Shown piece after piece: positions 13,112 through 23,741 of a stretch of DNA of 64,000 nt. The DNA lies in NCBI RefSeq assembly GCF_000003815.2, contig NC_049985.1, forward strand, positions 10,266,206-10,330,205. Direction: 5' to 3'. Every line of letters begins with the position of its first letter. Within the stretch, counting starts at the first letter, position 1. The stretch is from Branchiostoma floridae (lineage: Eukaryota > Chordata > Leptocardii > Amphioxiformes > Branchiostomatidae). Position numbers and translations under genes: made by a program. Below the pieces are notes generated by a model. It saw only the letters and a program-made list of their open reading frames with translations, made no database searches and was not told the DNA's origin.

Positions 13112-13693
13112 TCGCCTATGAGAGCCCGGTGTCCTACTGTCAGGGGGTTGTGTAACAAATTGATTGGCCATATTGTTCCGTAGTCAGAACAAACGTGTCA
13201 CATTTCATCCATAGAGTAGCCCAAACTTGAAATTTTGTCATCTTTTGTCTTTCGTAAAAGCGCTAGCTTATGCAATATTTTCATTTGTCACAAAAGACAT
13301 GTATGGAAAGTACACATGTTGCACCTCAATGTTCAACCTGGCCCATGGTTGTTCCCTTTTCCAGTTACCTGTCAGGCTTGCATGAATATTGCAAATATGC
13401 CATTTTTCATAATATTTTGAACATATTAAAACATATCTCTGTTGAAATCACACTAGTACGTGTGGGACAGGCTGAATATTGTAGAATGCTCATTCCTGAA
13501 TACATAGATACCATATTTGTGTCAAAAATATGTTCCTGGGGCTAGCGCTTGGAGTCTAAAAGTGATAAAATATAGCTGTGCTTATCATATTCATATTTCA
13601 ATATCAATGAGCTTTAGGTGATATCTATATGGTCTGACACCAACTTATGGGTATTGTGCTCCACTTCCTGTTGAAAATTCTGGAATATAGCAA
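13112..13693. other. Non-coding stretch after the gap
   Basis: No gene or repeat seen apart from the duplicate that starts at the right edge. Confidence 0.5.
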
Positions 13694-13807
13694 GTATTTC
13701 TGTGCCAGGTGGGGTAGATTCAGGTCTGCAATGCTTAGAGGCAAATTCTTTTGCTGATGGCTGATATACATCTAACAGTTGTTTTTTCCTTTTCTCTTTC
13801 CCCAGGC
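13694..13807 (+). repeat. 114-bp exact duplicate, copy 2 (splice-acceptor-like)
   Basis: Identical to 11741-11854, from GTATTTCTGTGCC through TTCCCCAGGC, while the flanks on both sides differ at once. The two copies lie on opposite sides of the assembly gap, 1,953 bases apart. Sequence after this copy has no evident splice donor within the next 60 bases. Confidence 0.85.
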
Positions 13808-14753
13808 AAAAAGCAAAAGTTCTTACTTGCATTCCTAGACATTGGCATGTATCCAAACAGTTAACATTTTTTCAAATTAAAGATGACAAGAAAGCACTAA
13901 GATTTATCTGACACACTAAGAATCATCTGACAGACCAACTGGTGCCCAAATTCATTCAGAATCTGTATTATTCCAAAGCATGTAGCACAAAACTCAAGGA
14001 ACACCAGGAAAGTTCGCAGCTGGCCATGTCTAACAGGTGGTCATCCACAGGTAGAATAAACTGTGCTAGTGTCAGATTTCCCAGACAAATGGGAAAGAAA
14101 GCCATCCAGGTTAACAGCACATTGCAGGGGATTAGCTCAAGCTAGCCTGGGGATAGTGTCTCAGGTACCTCTCTGTTTGGTCCTGTTTTTAGAGGCTTAC
14201 TTCATGCATCAGAGAGGGATAATCCAGCACTCAGATTGTTTCCAGTCTGGTTACTTTCCTTAGCTGACTGAGCCACACCAATTTGTTTTGTTGATTGTTT
14301 AAATTTGATTACAAGATATGCCAAACTCAAAGATCCACATGGAAACGGAGTCTGCGGGAAAGGTCTCAGTGTACTTTGATACTCAATTTTAGGTACTGTC
14401 TATGGTCAGTTGTTTTCATCATGGTTTCTAACTTTCTTTTCACTTTAAAATGTCTAGCAACAAAGGAAATGAATGATTTTGGCCTTGGCAAAGCAACTTA
14501 CCCGAAAGTACCAGAGATGCGAAACGAGGAAGGCTTGCGTCACAGTTTCCTGATTGTGGCTTATACCTGACGCCAATATCACTTTATTTTGTCTACTACC
14601 TGGAGGTCTGCACATCCCCTATATGTCATATTTTGTAGTGCCACTGAAGGATGATTGCAATATACATGTATGACTATACGGTTGACTAGAGTACTCAACT
14701 ATCCACGACCACACCCATTATACTAATGTATATAGGATTTTCTTGTTCATGGC
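13808..14753. other. Non-coding stretch
   Basis: No supported gene; open frames are short and unlike any family I know. TAGCCTGGGG at about 14143 resembles the MITE end described next but has no partner. Confidence 0.5.
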
Positions 14754-14762
14754 CTTCTTCAT

Positions 14763-15124
14763 TAGCCTGGGTACCATCCGAGTAGTAGATCGCTTTTATG
14801 TTCGCTTCTGCTACCTGTCTGGAGACCTGCGCATTCAAACCTTACCATGCAATGTCAGTTAATGAGTGAAGATCGTCCGAGGACAGCAGGCCTTCCCGCA
14901 AGTGGACGAAGGGCATTTCGGGTGTTGGAACGCCCGTTCGCGAGAGCACTTGAATCCATTACTTAATTCACTGATGTGTAGGGACCAATCAGCGCCCTCT
15001 TCCAAAATTTGGACGATTCTCGACGTTAGGTACGTGGTCAAGGTTCCCAGACAGAATAACAGAGAAGCGATTGTATCTTCTGTTTAATAAAAGTCAGAGC
15101 CAACTACTATCCTGGTAGATGCTA
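14763..15124. mobile_element. MITE with 9-bp target duplication (362 bp)
   Basis: The element starts TAGCCTGGGTACCATCCG and ends ATCCTGGTAGATGCTA. It is flanked on each side by the same nine bases, CTTCTTCAT (14754-14762 and 15125-15133). The inverted ends are diverged: both begin TAGC and share TACCA and AGTAGT(A/T)G. A CTTTTAT stretch near the left end has an inverted counterpart near the right end. The interior is GC-rich, carries a CCAAT box (GACCAATCAGCG) and encodes nothing. A 9-bp duplication is typical of Mutator-like elements, and the left end matches the MITE at 33965. Assignment is good but less certain than for the shorter relatives because of end divergence. Confidence 0.6.
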
Positions 15125-15133
15125 CTTCTTCAT

Positions 15134-18100
15134 GTCTTCAGATATCGTAGAGACCTATTCACTACAAAGGTAAGATGTTCAATATGAGTCATTGCTGTGT
15201 TCCTGCAATGCTGGTTTATTGTGCCAAAGGCCATTTATAGTTATACCGTCTCATCAATACTAATACAGATATAGACTTTTCCTGTACTTCAACTTCATTA
15301 TATCCTGCTCACTGTAAAATTGCGCACCCGCCTCTGGGACTGTGAATGTATCTTAATCGTTGATTAGATCATTCTATCTGGTCCAGACATCAAGGTACCG
15401 CCAAGTCCATTCTCTACTCCCGGACTATCCATTCACTATGTCCTATTTGCTGCCTAAATCTCTCATTTCCCTTCACCTCATCATATCATCTTCCTGTCTG
15501 GCTGCTGGACACGGTAATGTCTCACATTTCTCAGTGTAGGGCCAATATACCAAGTTACTTTCCTGGTTCTCTCACGTAAAATTATAGCAAGAGGTCAAGA
15601 TGAAACAGAGGCCTGGGAGTGGAATCTACAAATTCACTCCCTAAAACTGTGTTTATCAAGATACAGACTTACCCTCAAACCCTTTTTATGTTTCCATAGG
15701 AAAGCATATTTTTGCTGGCTAACTGGCCGTGTTCTTTTTCTAAATTTCTTCCAAGTTTAGCCAATCTGCGCCATATACTTTTAGTCGCATTACATCATGC
15801 AGGCATAAGTAGGTCAGCCGGCATTGCAATCTATGACAGTAGAGGATGAAGGTTCATTACCCACCTTGGAAGTTTTTTTTAATCTAGTTCTTTTTTTTCC
15901 CTTTTCGCTTCTTATATACAGTATACAATGCTTTCATCTTGTGAACAGCGCATTACACAGTTGACAGTCGCTTTGTTATTTCTTTTCTGACGATTTTCCT
16001 TCTTCTTTTTTCTCCCCTTTGGAAACATCATGTAGCCCTTCTAGTTTCATGTTGATCTTGCAGTTCAGCATTGATCCTTTTGTTACCTCCTTGAATTGAT
16101 TCTTCTAAGTCCAAGGACCAACGAATTATCTATGTACATGTATTGCCCAGCACTGCCAAAGCAGCAGCATCACTTCGGAGAGGTTGCTCCTGCTCCGTGG
16201 TGACCTTCCGATGTCCTCTGCACCTTCCTCCTTGTGTTCTCCAGCTGATAGCAGATGAATTATGGCCCTTTACCTCACAGGTCTCTCCAAGAGTCATCGA
16301 TTGCAGCCAATCTCAAAATAAGGAGCTGGGTTTTGAGGGGATAAGTGGTGTTATGATGGATCAAAGTTGGAAATCAGGAATTGACCGGTGATGGGGATGG
16401 TCTGATATTTTCTTCAGGTATTGATTCACTTTAGCTGCAGGTGTGTGTGTGTGTGTGTGGTAGATTACACTTGGTAATGTGTGTACGATAACGTTTTAAA
16501 GTTATCATTGCAAGTGTTATCCAGAGTTCTACAGCACACCTGCGCATAACGAAACAGCCATCAATACTTGGACAGTTGCCATAAAAGTTGCTCTGTAGAT
16601 TTTATCTAACCAAGTGAAGGTAGTTGAACTGTATTGAAAAGGGACTTGATTTTCCTGCCCACCAGGAAATTTCTGTCATAAAGAAGTGCCCCTTTCCTGG
16701 TCAAAATATAGATTTTCCAGCCGAAAAGGCTTTTTATATCCTGGAGAATATGTTTTATCTTATGACGTATATGCAGTACTTTTTGTATGTCAGTCAGTTA
16801 GTACAGCAGCTGAATATTGCACTTCTGATATTTAATGACTTACAGTCAGAAATTCTTTAATGACTGTATGGACACTTGAATCATCAAGGGCATGTAATTA
16901 TACAGACAGAAATGAAAGAAAACATTGGGAATATATGGACAGAAAAGGCCTACTAGCTCAGCTACATATACTGTACTGTAGATAGCAAGCAATCACCCTT
17001 TGTCTTTCAGGCCAAACCCACTTCACAGTTGCAACACAGGTAGATGAGCTGCCCCTTCTGTAATGAAAAGTTACAGGATGCCTAACCAAACCTGTTGCCC
17101 TTGGCTGAAAATAGTACAATGAAATCACCCCCAACTGACCAACAACTCATACACGCCTATCCACTCAAGGTTGTATTTTTGCCTCATTTCACTGCCTTGT
17201 CTTCCCCCAAGACAATGAATAGGTCTCTTAATTCAACCTGTCAGTAGTTGTAAATCTATAGATATTGCTGGATTGGCTCCCAAGGTCCCAGATAATGACT
17301 TCACGGATGACTCCAAGCATATCACTTGTATCTATGCTTCACAGGGTGTCCTGGTGATAGTTGGTGGTACTGCAGGTAAATATGCTGTATGCAGGGTTTT
17401 GTTGGTTGGATAAACGGAGATGTTGAGTTTCACAACATCTCCTTAGTACATAAAAGAAGAAAGTGCTTCCTTACTAAACAGAAACTGGAAAGAAAGCAAC
17501 CTCTATTACCAAGAGAAACAAATCTTTTGTCAGAGAATTCCCCTAAATCAGACCTACATTTTTCAAGTTTTTATTTTATTTTGGCAGTCACTGTTTTTTC
17601 TTAACCAGAAGGTTTCTAACCTCAGTCTCCTGAATCCTTGTTTCTTGAATGATTTTTAGTTGAAGGTGTTATTGCCCCAAATACAGTGAGGATTTGTTTT
17701 TGTGCTACTCACAAACTCAGACATGATAAAAGTTATGTCCTACATTTGACCTAATGTAGCATACCTTGTGCCTTGTTATAGAAGATTGATGATGTCAAAT
17801 GCATCTGTATCTAGCAAAGTAAGCATATTTCCCCAGTCCACCCCTGTGGCATATCTTATGGATGCTCCCCAACCTGTCCCTGTGTGTTCCAGCCAACCCT
17901 CCCTGACATGTGTTCCCCTCCACAAGTGTCTAGCTGACCTGCAGCCTTCCATGTTCCAGTAGCAGCGGCTCCCACTGGGAGAAACCCAAAACCACAGGGG
18001 AAGTAGGGACAGCTAGTGGCATGCCAAATCTTTAATTGGGTGCTGAATGTTAAAAGGGCTAGAATAACAGATGTCCCTTACAGTTTCAAACGTGCTGAAA

Positions 18101-18820
18101 ACGGCTGCCCATTGCGTGCCAGAATTGTTTGCATGCTGTAGGCTGAAACCGGTTGTTCTGTACTTGTGTATGAGAAAGGCAATAGATACAGGATGTTGTG
18201 AAGAAAGTTACTGTCAGGTTGTCTCCTCCAGCCAGCTCCCCACATCAGGAAATCATTAGCAGTGTTGATCTCTGTCCTCCTCTGGGGCCTCTGTGATAAA
18301 AGCAGTCTATTTCTGTCAGATTTGTGAGAGAAAAGATATTAAAATTTATCTTATAGGATTTTTTCTTCATCAAGATTTGCATTGAAGTTTTTTTTATAAT
18401 CTCTGTAAACCACAAACTGGGAAAGATGAAGTGTTTTCAAGACCCCAGCGGAGTGGAATTCTCTTAATTCTCTGTGCAGTACCATTTTAGGGGAGCTTGT
18501 CCTGTAATCTGTAAAAGATGTCATCCTCAATCAATCAAACATTTAGTTACAGTACTCTGTATTTATCAATATACATACATGCTGCAAGATTCTGTTGCAT
18601 ATTAAAGTTACTGTAAAGTTCCTCTATGTAGGTCCACTTATGAATTCAAAGGATTCCAGGTCAGGAGGGGATTTGAAGCTGTTGACCGAAGAGAATTGAT
18701 TATTATTCCTTTGTTTTTACAGACACTTTTGTTATGATGTAGTCCCAAGCCAGCCTTGTCCAACATTAAAAACTGGTACCTCTAAGGTCTTGTTTGTCAA
18801 TCATATTTCTCACCCAGTCT
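15134..18820. other. Non-coding stretch left of the LTR element
   Basis: No gene recognised. Pyrimidine-rich tracts lie at about 15860-16020 and a (GT)9 microsatellite at 16441-16458. Open frames are under 85 codons and lack splice support. Confidence 0.5.
16441..16458 (+). repeat. (GT)9 microsatellite
   Basis: Nine perfect GT units. Confidence 0.9.
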
Positions 18821-18824
18821 GCCT
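18821..18824. other. Target site duplication, left copy (GCCT)
   Basis: GCCT directly precedes the left LTR and recurs directly after the right LTR at 27733-27736, as expected for integrase-mediated insertion with a 4-bp stagger. Confidence 0.75.
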
Positions 18825-19046
18825 TGTGGCAAATAGACTTTAGTATATCTCAGTCCTGGTGGTAAATAGACTTTACTAGATCTCAGTCCTGGGTGTTAAA
18901 CGGACTTCTAGGAGTCTCACTCTCCTCGCTCTTGTACTGGAGCGGTCTACAAGTCTAACCTAGGGTAGGATTTGACACAAACACTTTCTCAACTCTCACC
19001 GTAACATCAAGGCCAAGACAAGGTGGATTTCCAAGTCTACATTCTC

Positions 19047-19052
19047 TTTATT
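19047..19052 (-). terminator. Polyadenylation signal AATAAA in the 3' LTR
   Basis: AATAAA on the - strand (TTTATT on +), about 220 bases before the end of the LTR in the transcription direction. The same hexamer at 27066-27071 in the other LTR would be read at the start of the transcript. Confidence 0.6.
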
Positions 19053-19376
19053 CGGAACTCCGTACGATGTGTAACATTGCTCAACATCAAAGGCACGACG
19101 GAATACAACTGAGTATCAAAGTATGGAACAAACACAATACACATTGTCAATCTTAAACCTGGAATCTCTAGCAAAGGGGACCCTCCCAAACAAAGCGAAT
19201 TTAGTTACAACAGCGCTCGTCAGAGATAGAACCGGCAACTCTTACCGAAGTGGTCAGTAGCTTGGAAGAGATGAACCGACGCTGTCTGAGATAGACAGCA
19301 AACGCGAAGTACACTAGTCATTTTAACGGATGAGTCAAATGTGCAAGCCGCCTCGGAGGAGCTCTCAGTGCCGCCC

Positions 19377-19402
19377 GATCGCCCGCCCGCAGGCGGGCGA
19401 TC
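19377..19402. other. Perfect 11-bp GC-rich hairpin in the LTR (left copy)
   Basis: GATCGCCCGCC, the loop CGCA, then GGCGGGCGATC. It is repeated at 27396-27421. In the - strand LTR it lies downstream of the inferred start site, so it would be near the 5' end of the RNA. Confidence 0.85.
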
Positions 19403-19713
19403 CGACGGAGCCAACCGTCTGGAGAAGTTCTTCAGGAAGGAGTCGAATCAGAAGAGAGAGAAGACAGCGAGGAACCCTCCTTTTTAGCTCCAAGCTAGCA
19501 TCTAATTTAGGATGAAGCCAAACAGAATGTGTGATGATTGGACAGGAGTTTAGATTGAGGGCGGAGACACGCTGACTCATTTACATGTGTGACGTCATAC
19601 AAGGAAGAAACTTTATGTAACGATCAGGGGGAGTTCCGTTAAAGACGGGGGAAGCTCCACCCAGGGGCGATTCACTAACTAAAGGTAATGGGCTTAAAGT
19701 AATGTCTGCTACA

Positions 19714-19726
19714 TCATCCCGCCCCT
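19714..19726 (-). other. Polypurine-like tract
   Basis: On the - strand AGGGGCGGGATGA directly abuts the TG of the left LTR. It is interrupted by one C and one T, so it is an imperfect polypurine tract. Its position is right for priming plus-strand DNA synthesis of a - oriented element. Confidence 0.55.
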
Positions 19727-20345
19727 ACGGCCAATGATGCGTCCCTGCATCATATAACGTAACACCACGAAAACAATGTCGCAACACGTAGGACTACCAA
19801 CAAGGAATGTCGTTATCTAGAAAACCATAAGTAAAATTAGTACAAAAATAAAACTATTGATACTGTCGACGTTGTACAGAGGTAGTAAAACATTGGGAAC
19901 AGCAAATATAGTGGGCGGTCCCCACTGCATGATCAGCGTACCATTACAGAACCAGTAGAGGTAACACACAAGTACATCATCTGTGAACTTCAGCGGAATA
20001 CAGAGTATGGCAAGTAGTTGAAAAATAACTTAGTGGGCGGTTCCCACATGTGGTACAAAAAGGCAATTAATGGGGTTAAGAAAAGAAAGGAAAACAACTT
20101 AACTAGAACATTTGGGATCTCATTAATTAAACAGTGAACCAAAAGTACACCGGTAACTAGTTATCTACGTTGGAACGAAAAACAGACTACGAAACGTCTC
20201 CATAGCGGAGACCAAGGTAAAAACCAGGAGGCAATTGACCTTGACCTACAATATTTACAATGTGGGAGAAGATGTTGTGACCCACAAAGATTTAGAAAAG
20301 AAACATTACCGAAAACATCGTGTTGTTTTATAAAAGGAGAAAAAG

Positions 20346-20505
20346 TTTTGGTGGCATTTTAAACGCGTTTCAGTGTGTCGAAAGGGAACTCGAAAACGAT
20401 ATATAGTTGTTTGGAATAATGAGAAGTTTTGGTGGCTTTTTAACGCATTTCAGTGTGTCCAAAGGGAATTCGAAAACGATATATATATTTGTTCGGGATA
20501 AGAAA
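20346..20505. repeat. 80-bp tandem duplication inside the LTR element
   Basis: GTTTTGGTGGC(A/T)TTTTAA...TTTCAGTGTGTC(G/C)AAAGGGAA(C/T)TCGAAAACGATATATA occurs at 20346 and again at 20426, with few differences. It lies in the 3' part of the element's interior. No conserved protein is encoded. Confidence 0.85.
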
Positions 20506-21526
20506 GTCGGTGAGATAAAGAAAGAAGGAAAAATTTGGAGTGTCGTTAACCACTTTTCTTCATAGCCAAACGGAAGATAGGAAAATTTGTGTCCGCTTAA
20601 ACATGAAACAAAACGGGCTGTTTGATCAGAGTGTGCATGGAACAGACCTAACATAATAAACAAAAAGAATGCATTGAATGTTGTGAACGTGACCACAGGT
20701 AGTGCAGAGCAGAGGTGACGTTGGTTTTGGTCAACCTTGGGGCAGGTAGAAGCACAGGGTTGGACCCCAGGGGGTCACCAAGTGCGAGCCAGGACGGAGG
20801 AGGCAAAGACCCAACAGTTTCTCACTGACCTTGTGCAAATAAAACGACCATCGTCCTAGCGCTTCCTCAAAAGTTACACAAAGTCGAATAGGAGGCTGGG
20901 AAGCCAAAAGAGAAAAGAATATAAACTTATTTACAGCATATAAAAGAAACAGTTCGACTTTCAGATCAATTTGATAAAAGAATAAATTTGAAATGGAAGG
21001 ACACTGGACCTTTGAATTAGATCCGGGGAACAATGATGAATTCATTGAACCTCAAATGGACAAGACACTGGGTCAAATAAAGGAAAACGGACCCGGGAAG
21101 CAATGACAAGGCCATTGCTTCTCAAACATAAAAACGATTGCTGGGACCTTGGCCTTTACGGAGCCAGTCAATCAAAAGAAGAAAATCTGACAATTGCAGA
21201 ATCATAAACATTAAACATAAAAAGTGACCTCTCACAGGGGGGAAGGGGGAGGGAATAAAAAAAACCCTGGAGATTCACCCCGGGTGTCCCAAGACTACTC
21301 AGCCCCCTGAGAACTGAATGGCACATCGGCTTCGCGCCACATTCGCAGTGGAAGGCCTTGTAACGGGAAAGTAGGTACCGAGACACGTCGAACTGCGTCA
21401 AGCCGCCATCACTCACTATCTGTAACCGTCTACTCAGATTGTTCGGTAGCACAAGGGAAGTCAGGACTTGACGCACGCCTGATGTCTGCATGTGAGTTGG
21501 TGTTCGTTCGCGGTGAGGAACACACA

Positions 21527-22055
21527 ACGTCAGGTGGGAAGTTGACGTCGGTGGACGTGTTGACTGGCAGCAGCAAGGTGACTGTCACGACGGTGTGTCG
21601 GCAGACTGTCAACGTCAGGTATCACGTGACGGTGTTGTAGTCGGGTACGGATGTGGAGGCGCAGTCCCAGCACGCAGATGGCAGAGTCTCACAATGACGT
21701 CAGGAGTGACGGAGGACTGGTGCCGGCGTGGCGGAGTTGTGGTGATGACGCGCCCAGCGTTGACGTGATGTAGGGACGGCAAGGTGGTCTTGATGTCAAC
21801 GTGTCGTTGGGGGACACCAGGCGATGGAATGGCCGTTGGTGGAACAGGTGTGGCGTAGCTGACGGTGATTCAGCACCCTGGTGTCTGGCATGTCGTCGTT
21901 GAGACAACATGGTGACGTATGGCGTGATGGTGTGACGTAGTGCGGGCGTCGTCGCCGTCGCGGTCCAGGTGACGTCCTGACGTCTGGTTTGACGGAAGAC
22001 GACATGGTGAAGCTGGTGCGCCGACAACGGTGTGGTTAGCCGGGTGTGATGACGT
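21527..22055. promoter_or_regulatory. TGACGT/ACGTCA cluster inside the LTR element
   Basis: About ten TGACGT or ACGTCA hexamers fall in roughly 530 bases, including a full palindromic TGACGTCA near 21695. Random sequence would give well under one. TGACGT is the half-site of CREB/ATF-type bZIP factors, and the LTR itself carries a perfect TGACGTCA. Open frames overlapping the cluster (e.g. the - strand 21689-22201) are low-complexity His/Thr/Arg/Ser-rich and probably not proteins. Function is inferred; the cluster could also be a by-product of a short ancestral repeat. Confidence 0.45.
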
Positions 22056-23134
22056 ACCTGTTCATGGGCTTGGTGCAGACACGGAGCTGAACAGTCTGTA
22101 TGGTGTGACATGATGACGAAGGTTGTACTGCTGGAGTCCACCCGAAGAATTGTGTGCTGAAGCAGGACGGCTACCGAGAATGAGTGACTTTGGCGTCGCA
22201 TCGGGATGGCCCTGTGCTAACCCAAGGGACCACTGACTAATAGCGGAGGGGCTCTAACGTGCACGAAGGCCGAGCAGAAATGGAAACCCTCTTTTCCGTA
22301 TTTAGACAGGCGCGGAAACAGTGACGCCAGTAGTCGCACAGACTACCAATGTAATTACTTTGCCCAGCTTCGACAAAGACCCTTTATTTTGGATGGACGC
22401 GGGATTAAAGACGTCCGGCTTCTACTCACGTTTTGGTCGCCCACCTATAATGGTACATCCAAAAGACACTAGAAACAGATGAACATTTCAAAATAAGATA
22501 ATTTTGAGAGAGCGGAAGGGAACGGTATGCACATTAAAGGTCACGATTGAGAACTGCCGGACAAAAACACCACCGGAACCAGGCTCGACTCGGCCACCGG
22601 TAAGGTGCCCAAACGTTGTTCCACCTGAGAAAAAAAATACTGCACGGGGTGGTCGCCACAATCACAACAACAATACAAGTACATAAAATACAAACAAAAT
22701 GCAAATACATGTCAATAAGGCACAATGGGTACAAAATTACAGTGTCTTTGGCAAAGAGTTCAAAATGTCCGTTTGAAAGTTGTCGTGGCTGCATGAAGAA
22801 GACGAACAGGATACTCCGTTGACACGCACAGGATCCGGCGCCGACACTGACCCGAAGCGAATTATCGAAGATGAGTCACGTTCAAATGTCCGACATGACC
22901 CATAGATTGGTACGTTAGCACAATCTTAAGTCCGATGCCAGTACCGTTACACAGGGGAACTCCGGAATGTTGCGGTCCAACAACGCGAGACGTAAGACAC
23001 TCACAAATGTCCGGTGTGTCAAACTTGACGGCGACAGCACGTAACAGGTTGGGAATGAAGGTGATGCAAACATACTTAAGTCCGAAGTTGCACACCTGTT
23101 AACCCCTCGACTGGCATAACAAATGTCCGAATGC

Positions 23135-23741
23135 TCAGTCAGTTATGGTATCGTTATCGCTGTCGTCGCCGAACGCGTCAGCTGGAAAGACGAAGTCGGA
23201 CAAGTACTTAGGGATTCTAACTGGTCGCGACGGGCGTGTGCGACGAGCGGTTGTCAACGCGACGGGATCAGGGCACGGAGATGGCACTGGCGGCTCGGGA
23301 ACTGATGACGAATCAGGAACCAGGGACTCAGGATTCGATGACATCACGGCAGGATCAGGAACAACCGGGTGCTCAGGATCTGATGACATCAGGACTGGAC
23401 CAGGAACCGCCGGTGTGACAGCAGGCGACGTCGTAACGTCAGGCCCAGGACTGGATGTTGACTCAGGGCTGGCTGACGTCACCGAATGGCCAGGGGTGGG
23501 TGTTGCCTCCGCTGGCTCGGGGTCTTCTGCACGCACCCCCGGATCGCTGGGGGCGGGTGCCTGCGGCGTTTGGCTGGCGTCGTTTGCTTCCCGGCTGCGG
23601 TCTGATACCTGTACGACAGGGAGAGACGGAAAAGCGGGAACTTGTCCCGGGTTACGGTTGTCCCCGATGGGGGTTGGACTGTGCCAACGTTCCGTGCCGG
23701 GTTGCGTCGCCCGGGTGGTGTGAAGTCGGGATCCCAACCCT
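23135..23741 (-). pseudogene. Pro/Ser-rich ORF with retroelement Pol-like C-terminal tail
   Basis: This is the longest open frame in the element's interior: 200 codons ending at 23135, with no ATG at its 5' end. The body is a Pro/Ser/Asp-rich linker with repeated PDPA/SSDPE/SSNPE motifs. The last 40 residues include RRTRPSRPVRIPKYLSDFVF followed by an acidic end. Basic RR-R-R-P--L-DFV patterns are common at the C-terminus of LTR-retrotransposon polyproteins, so I read it as the surviving tail of Pol, everything upstream having been lost. Just before it, CTAAC plus TTTAATTTCCAG looks like a splice acceptor, so it might instead be a spliced 3' exon. No protease, RT, RNase H or integrase core is present. 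Confidence 0.5.

Larger units (their letters stand above)
18825..19713 (-). repeat. 3' LTR of the element (left copy)
   Basis: 889 bp, identical by eye to 26844-27732. On the - strand it begins TGTAGCAGAC and ends GCCACA. It carries the AATAAA used for 3' end formation. The outer 100 bases contain about three copies of a 33-34-bp subrepeat: AAATAGACTTTA at 18831 and 18864, and a degenerate copy at 18898. The left boundary could be one base earlier, because a T precedes both copies. Confidence 0.95.

Noticed and set aside
12770-13183. Open frames spanning the run of N
   Set aside because: Translation of undetermined bases; no information.
14143-14156. TAGCCTGGGG resembling a MITE end
   Set aside because: No inverted partner or 9-bp duplication nearby.
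19220-19580. 60-71-codon frames in both LTRs
   Set aside because: They overlap promoter and hairpin sequence and are short; identical in the two LTRs only because the LTRs are identical.
21689-22201. 170-codon - strand frame inside the LTR element
   Set aside because: Low-complexity His/Thr/Arg/Ser composition overlapping the TGACGT cluster; no retroviral domain; likely chance in a GC-rich region.
23145-23723. 192-codon + strand frame
   Set aside because: Shadow of the - strand Pro/Ser-rich frame; Gly/Ser/Asp/Thr-rich as expected from its complement, and antisense to the element.
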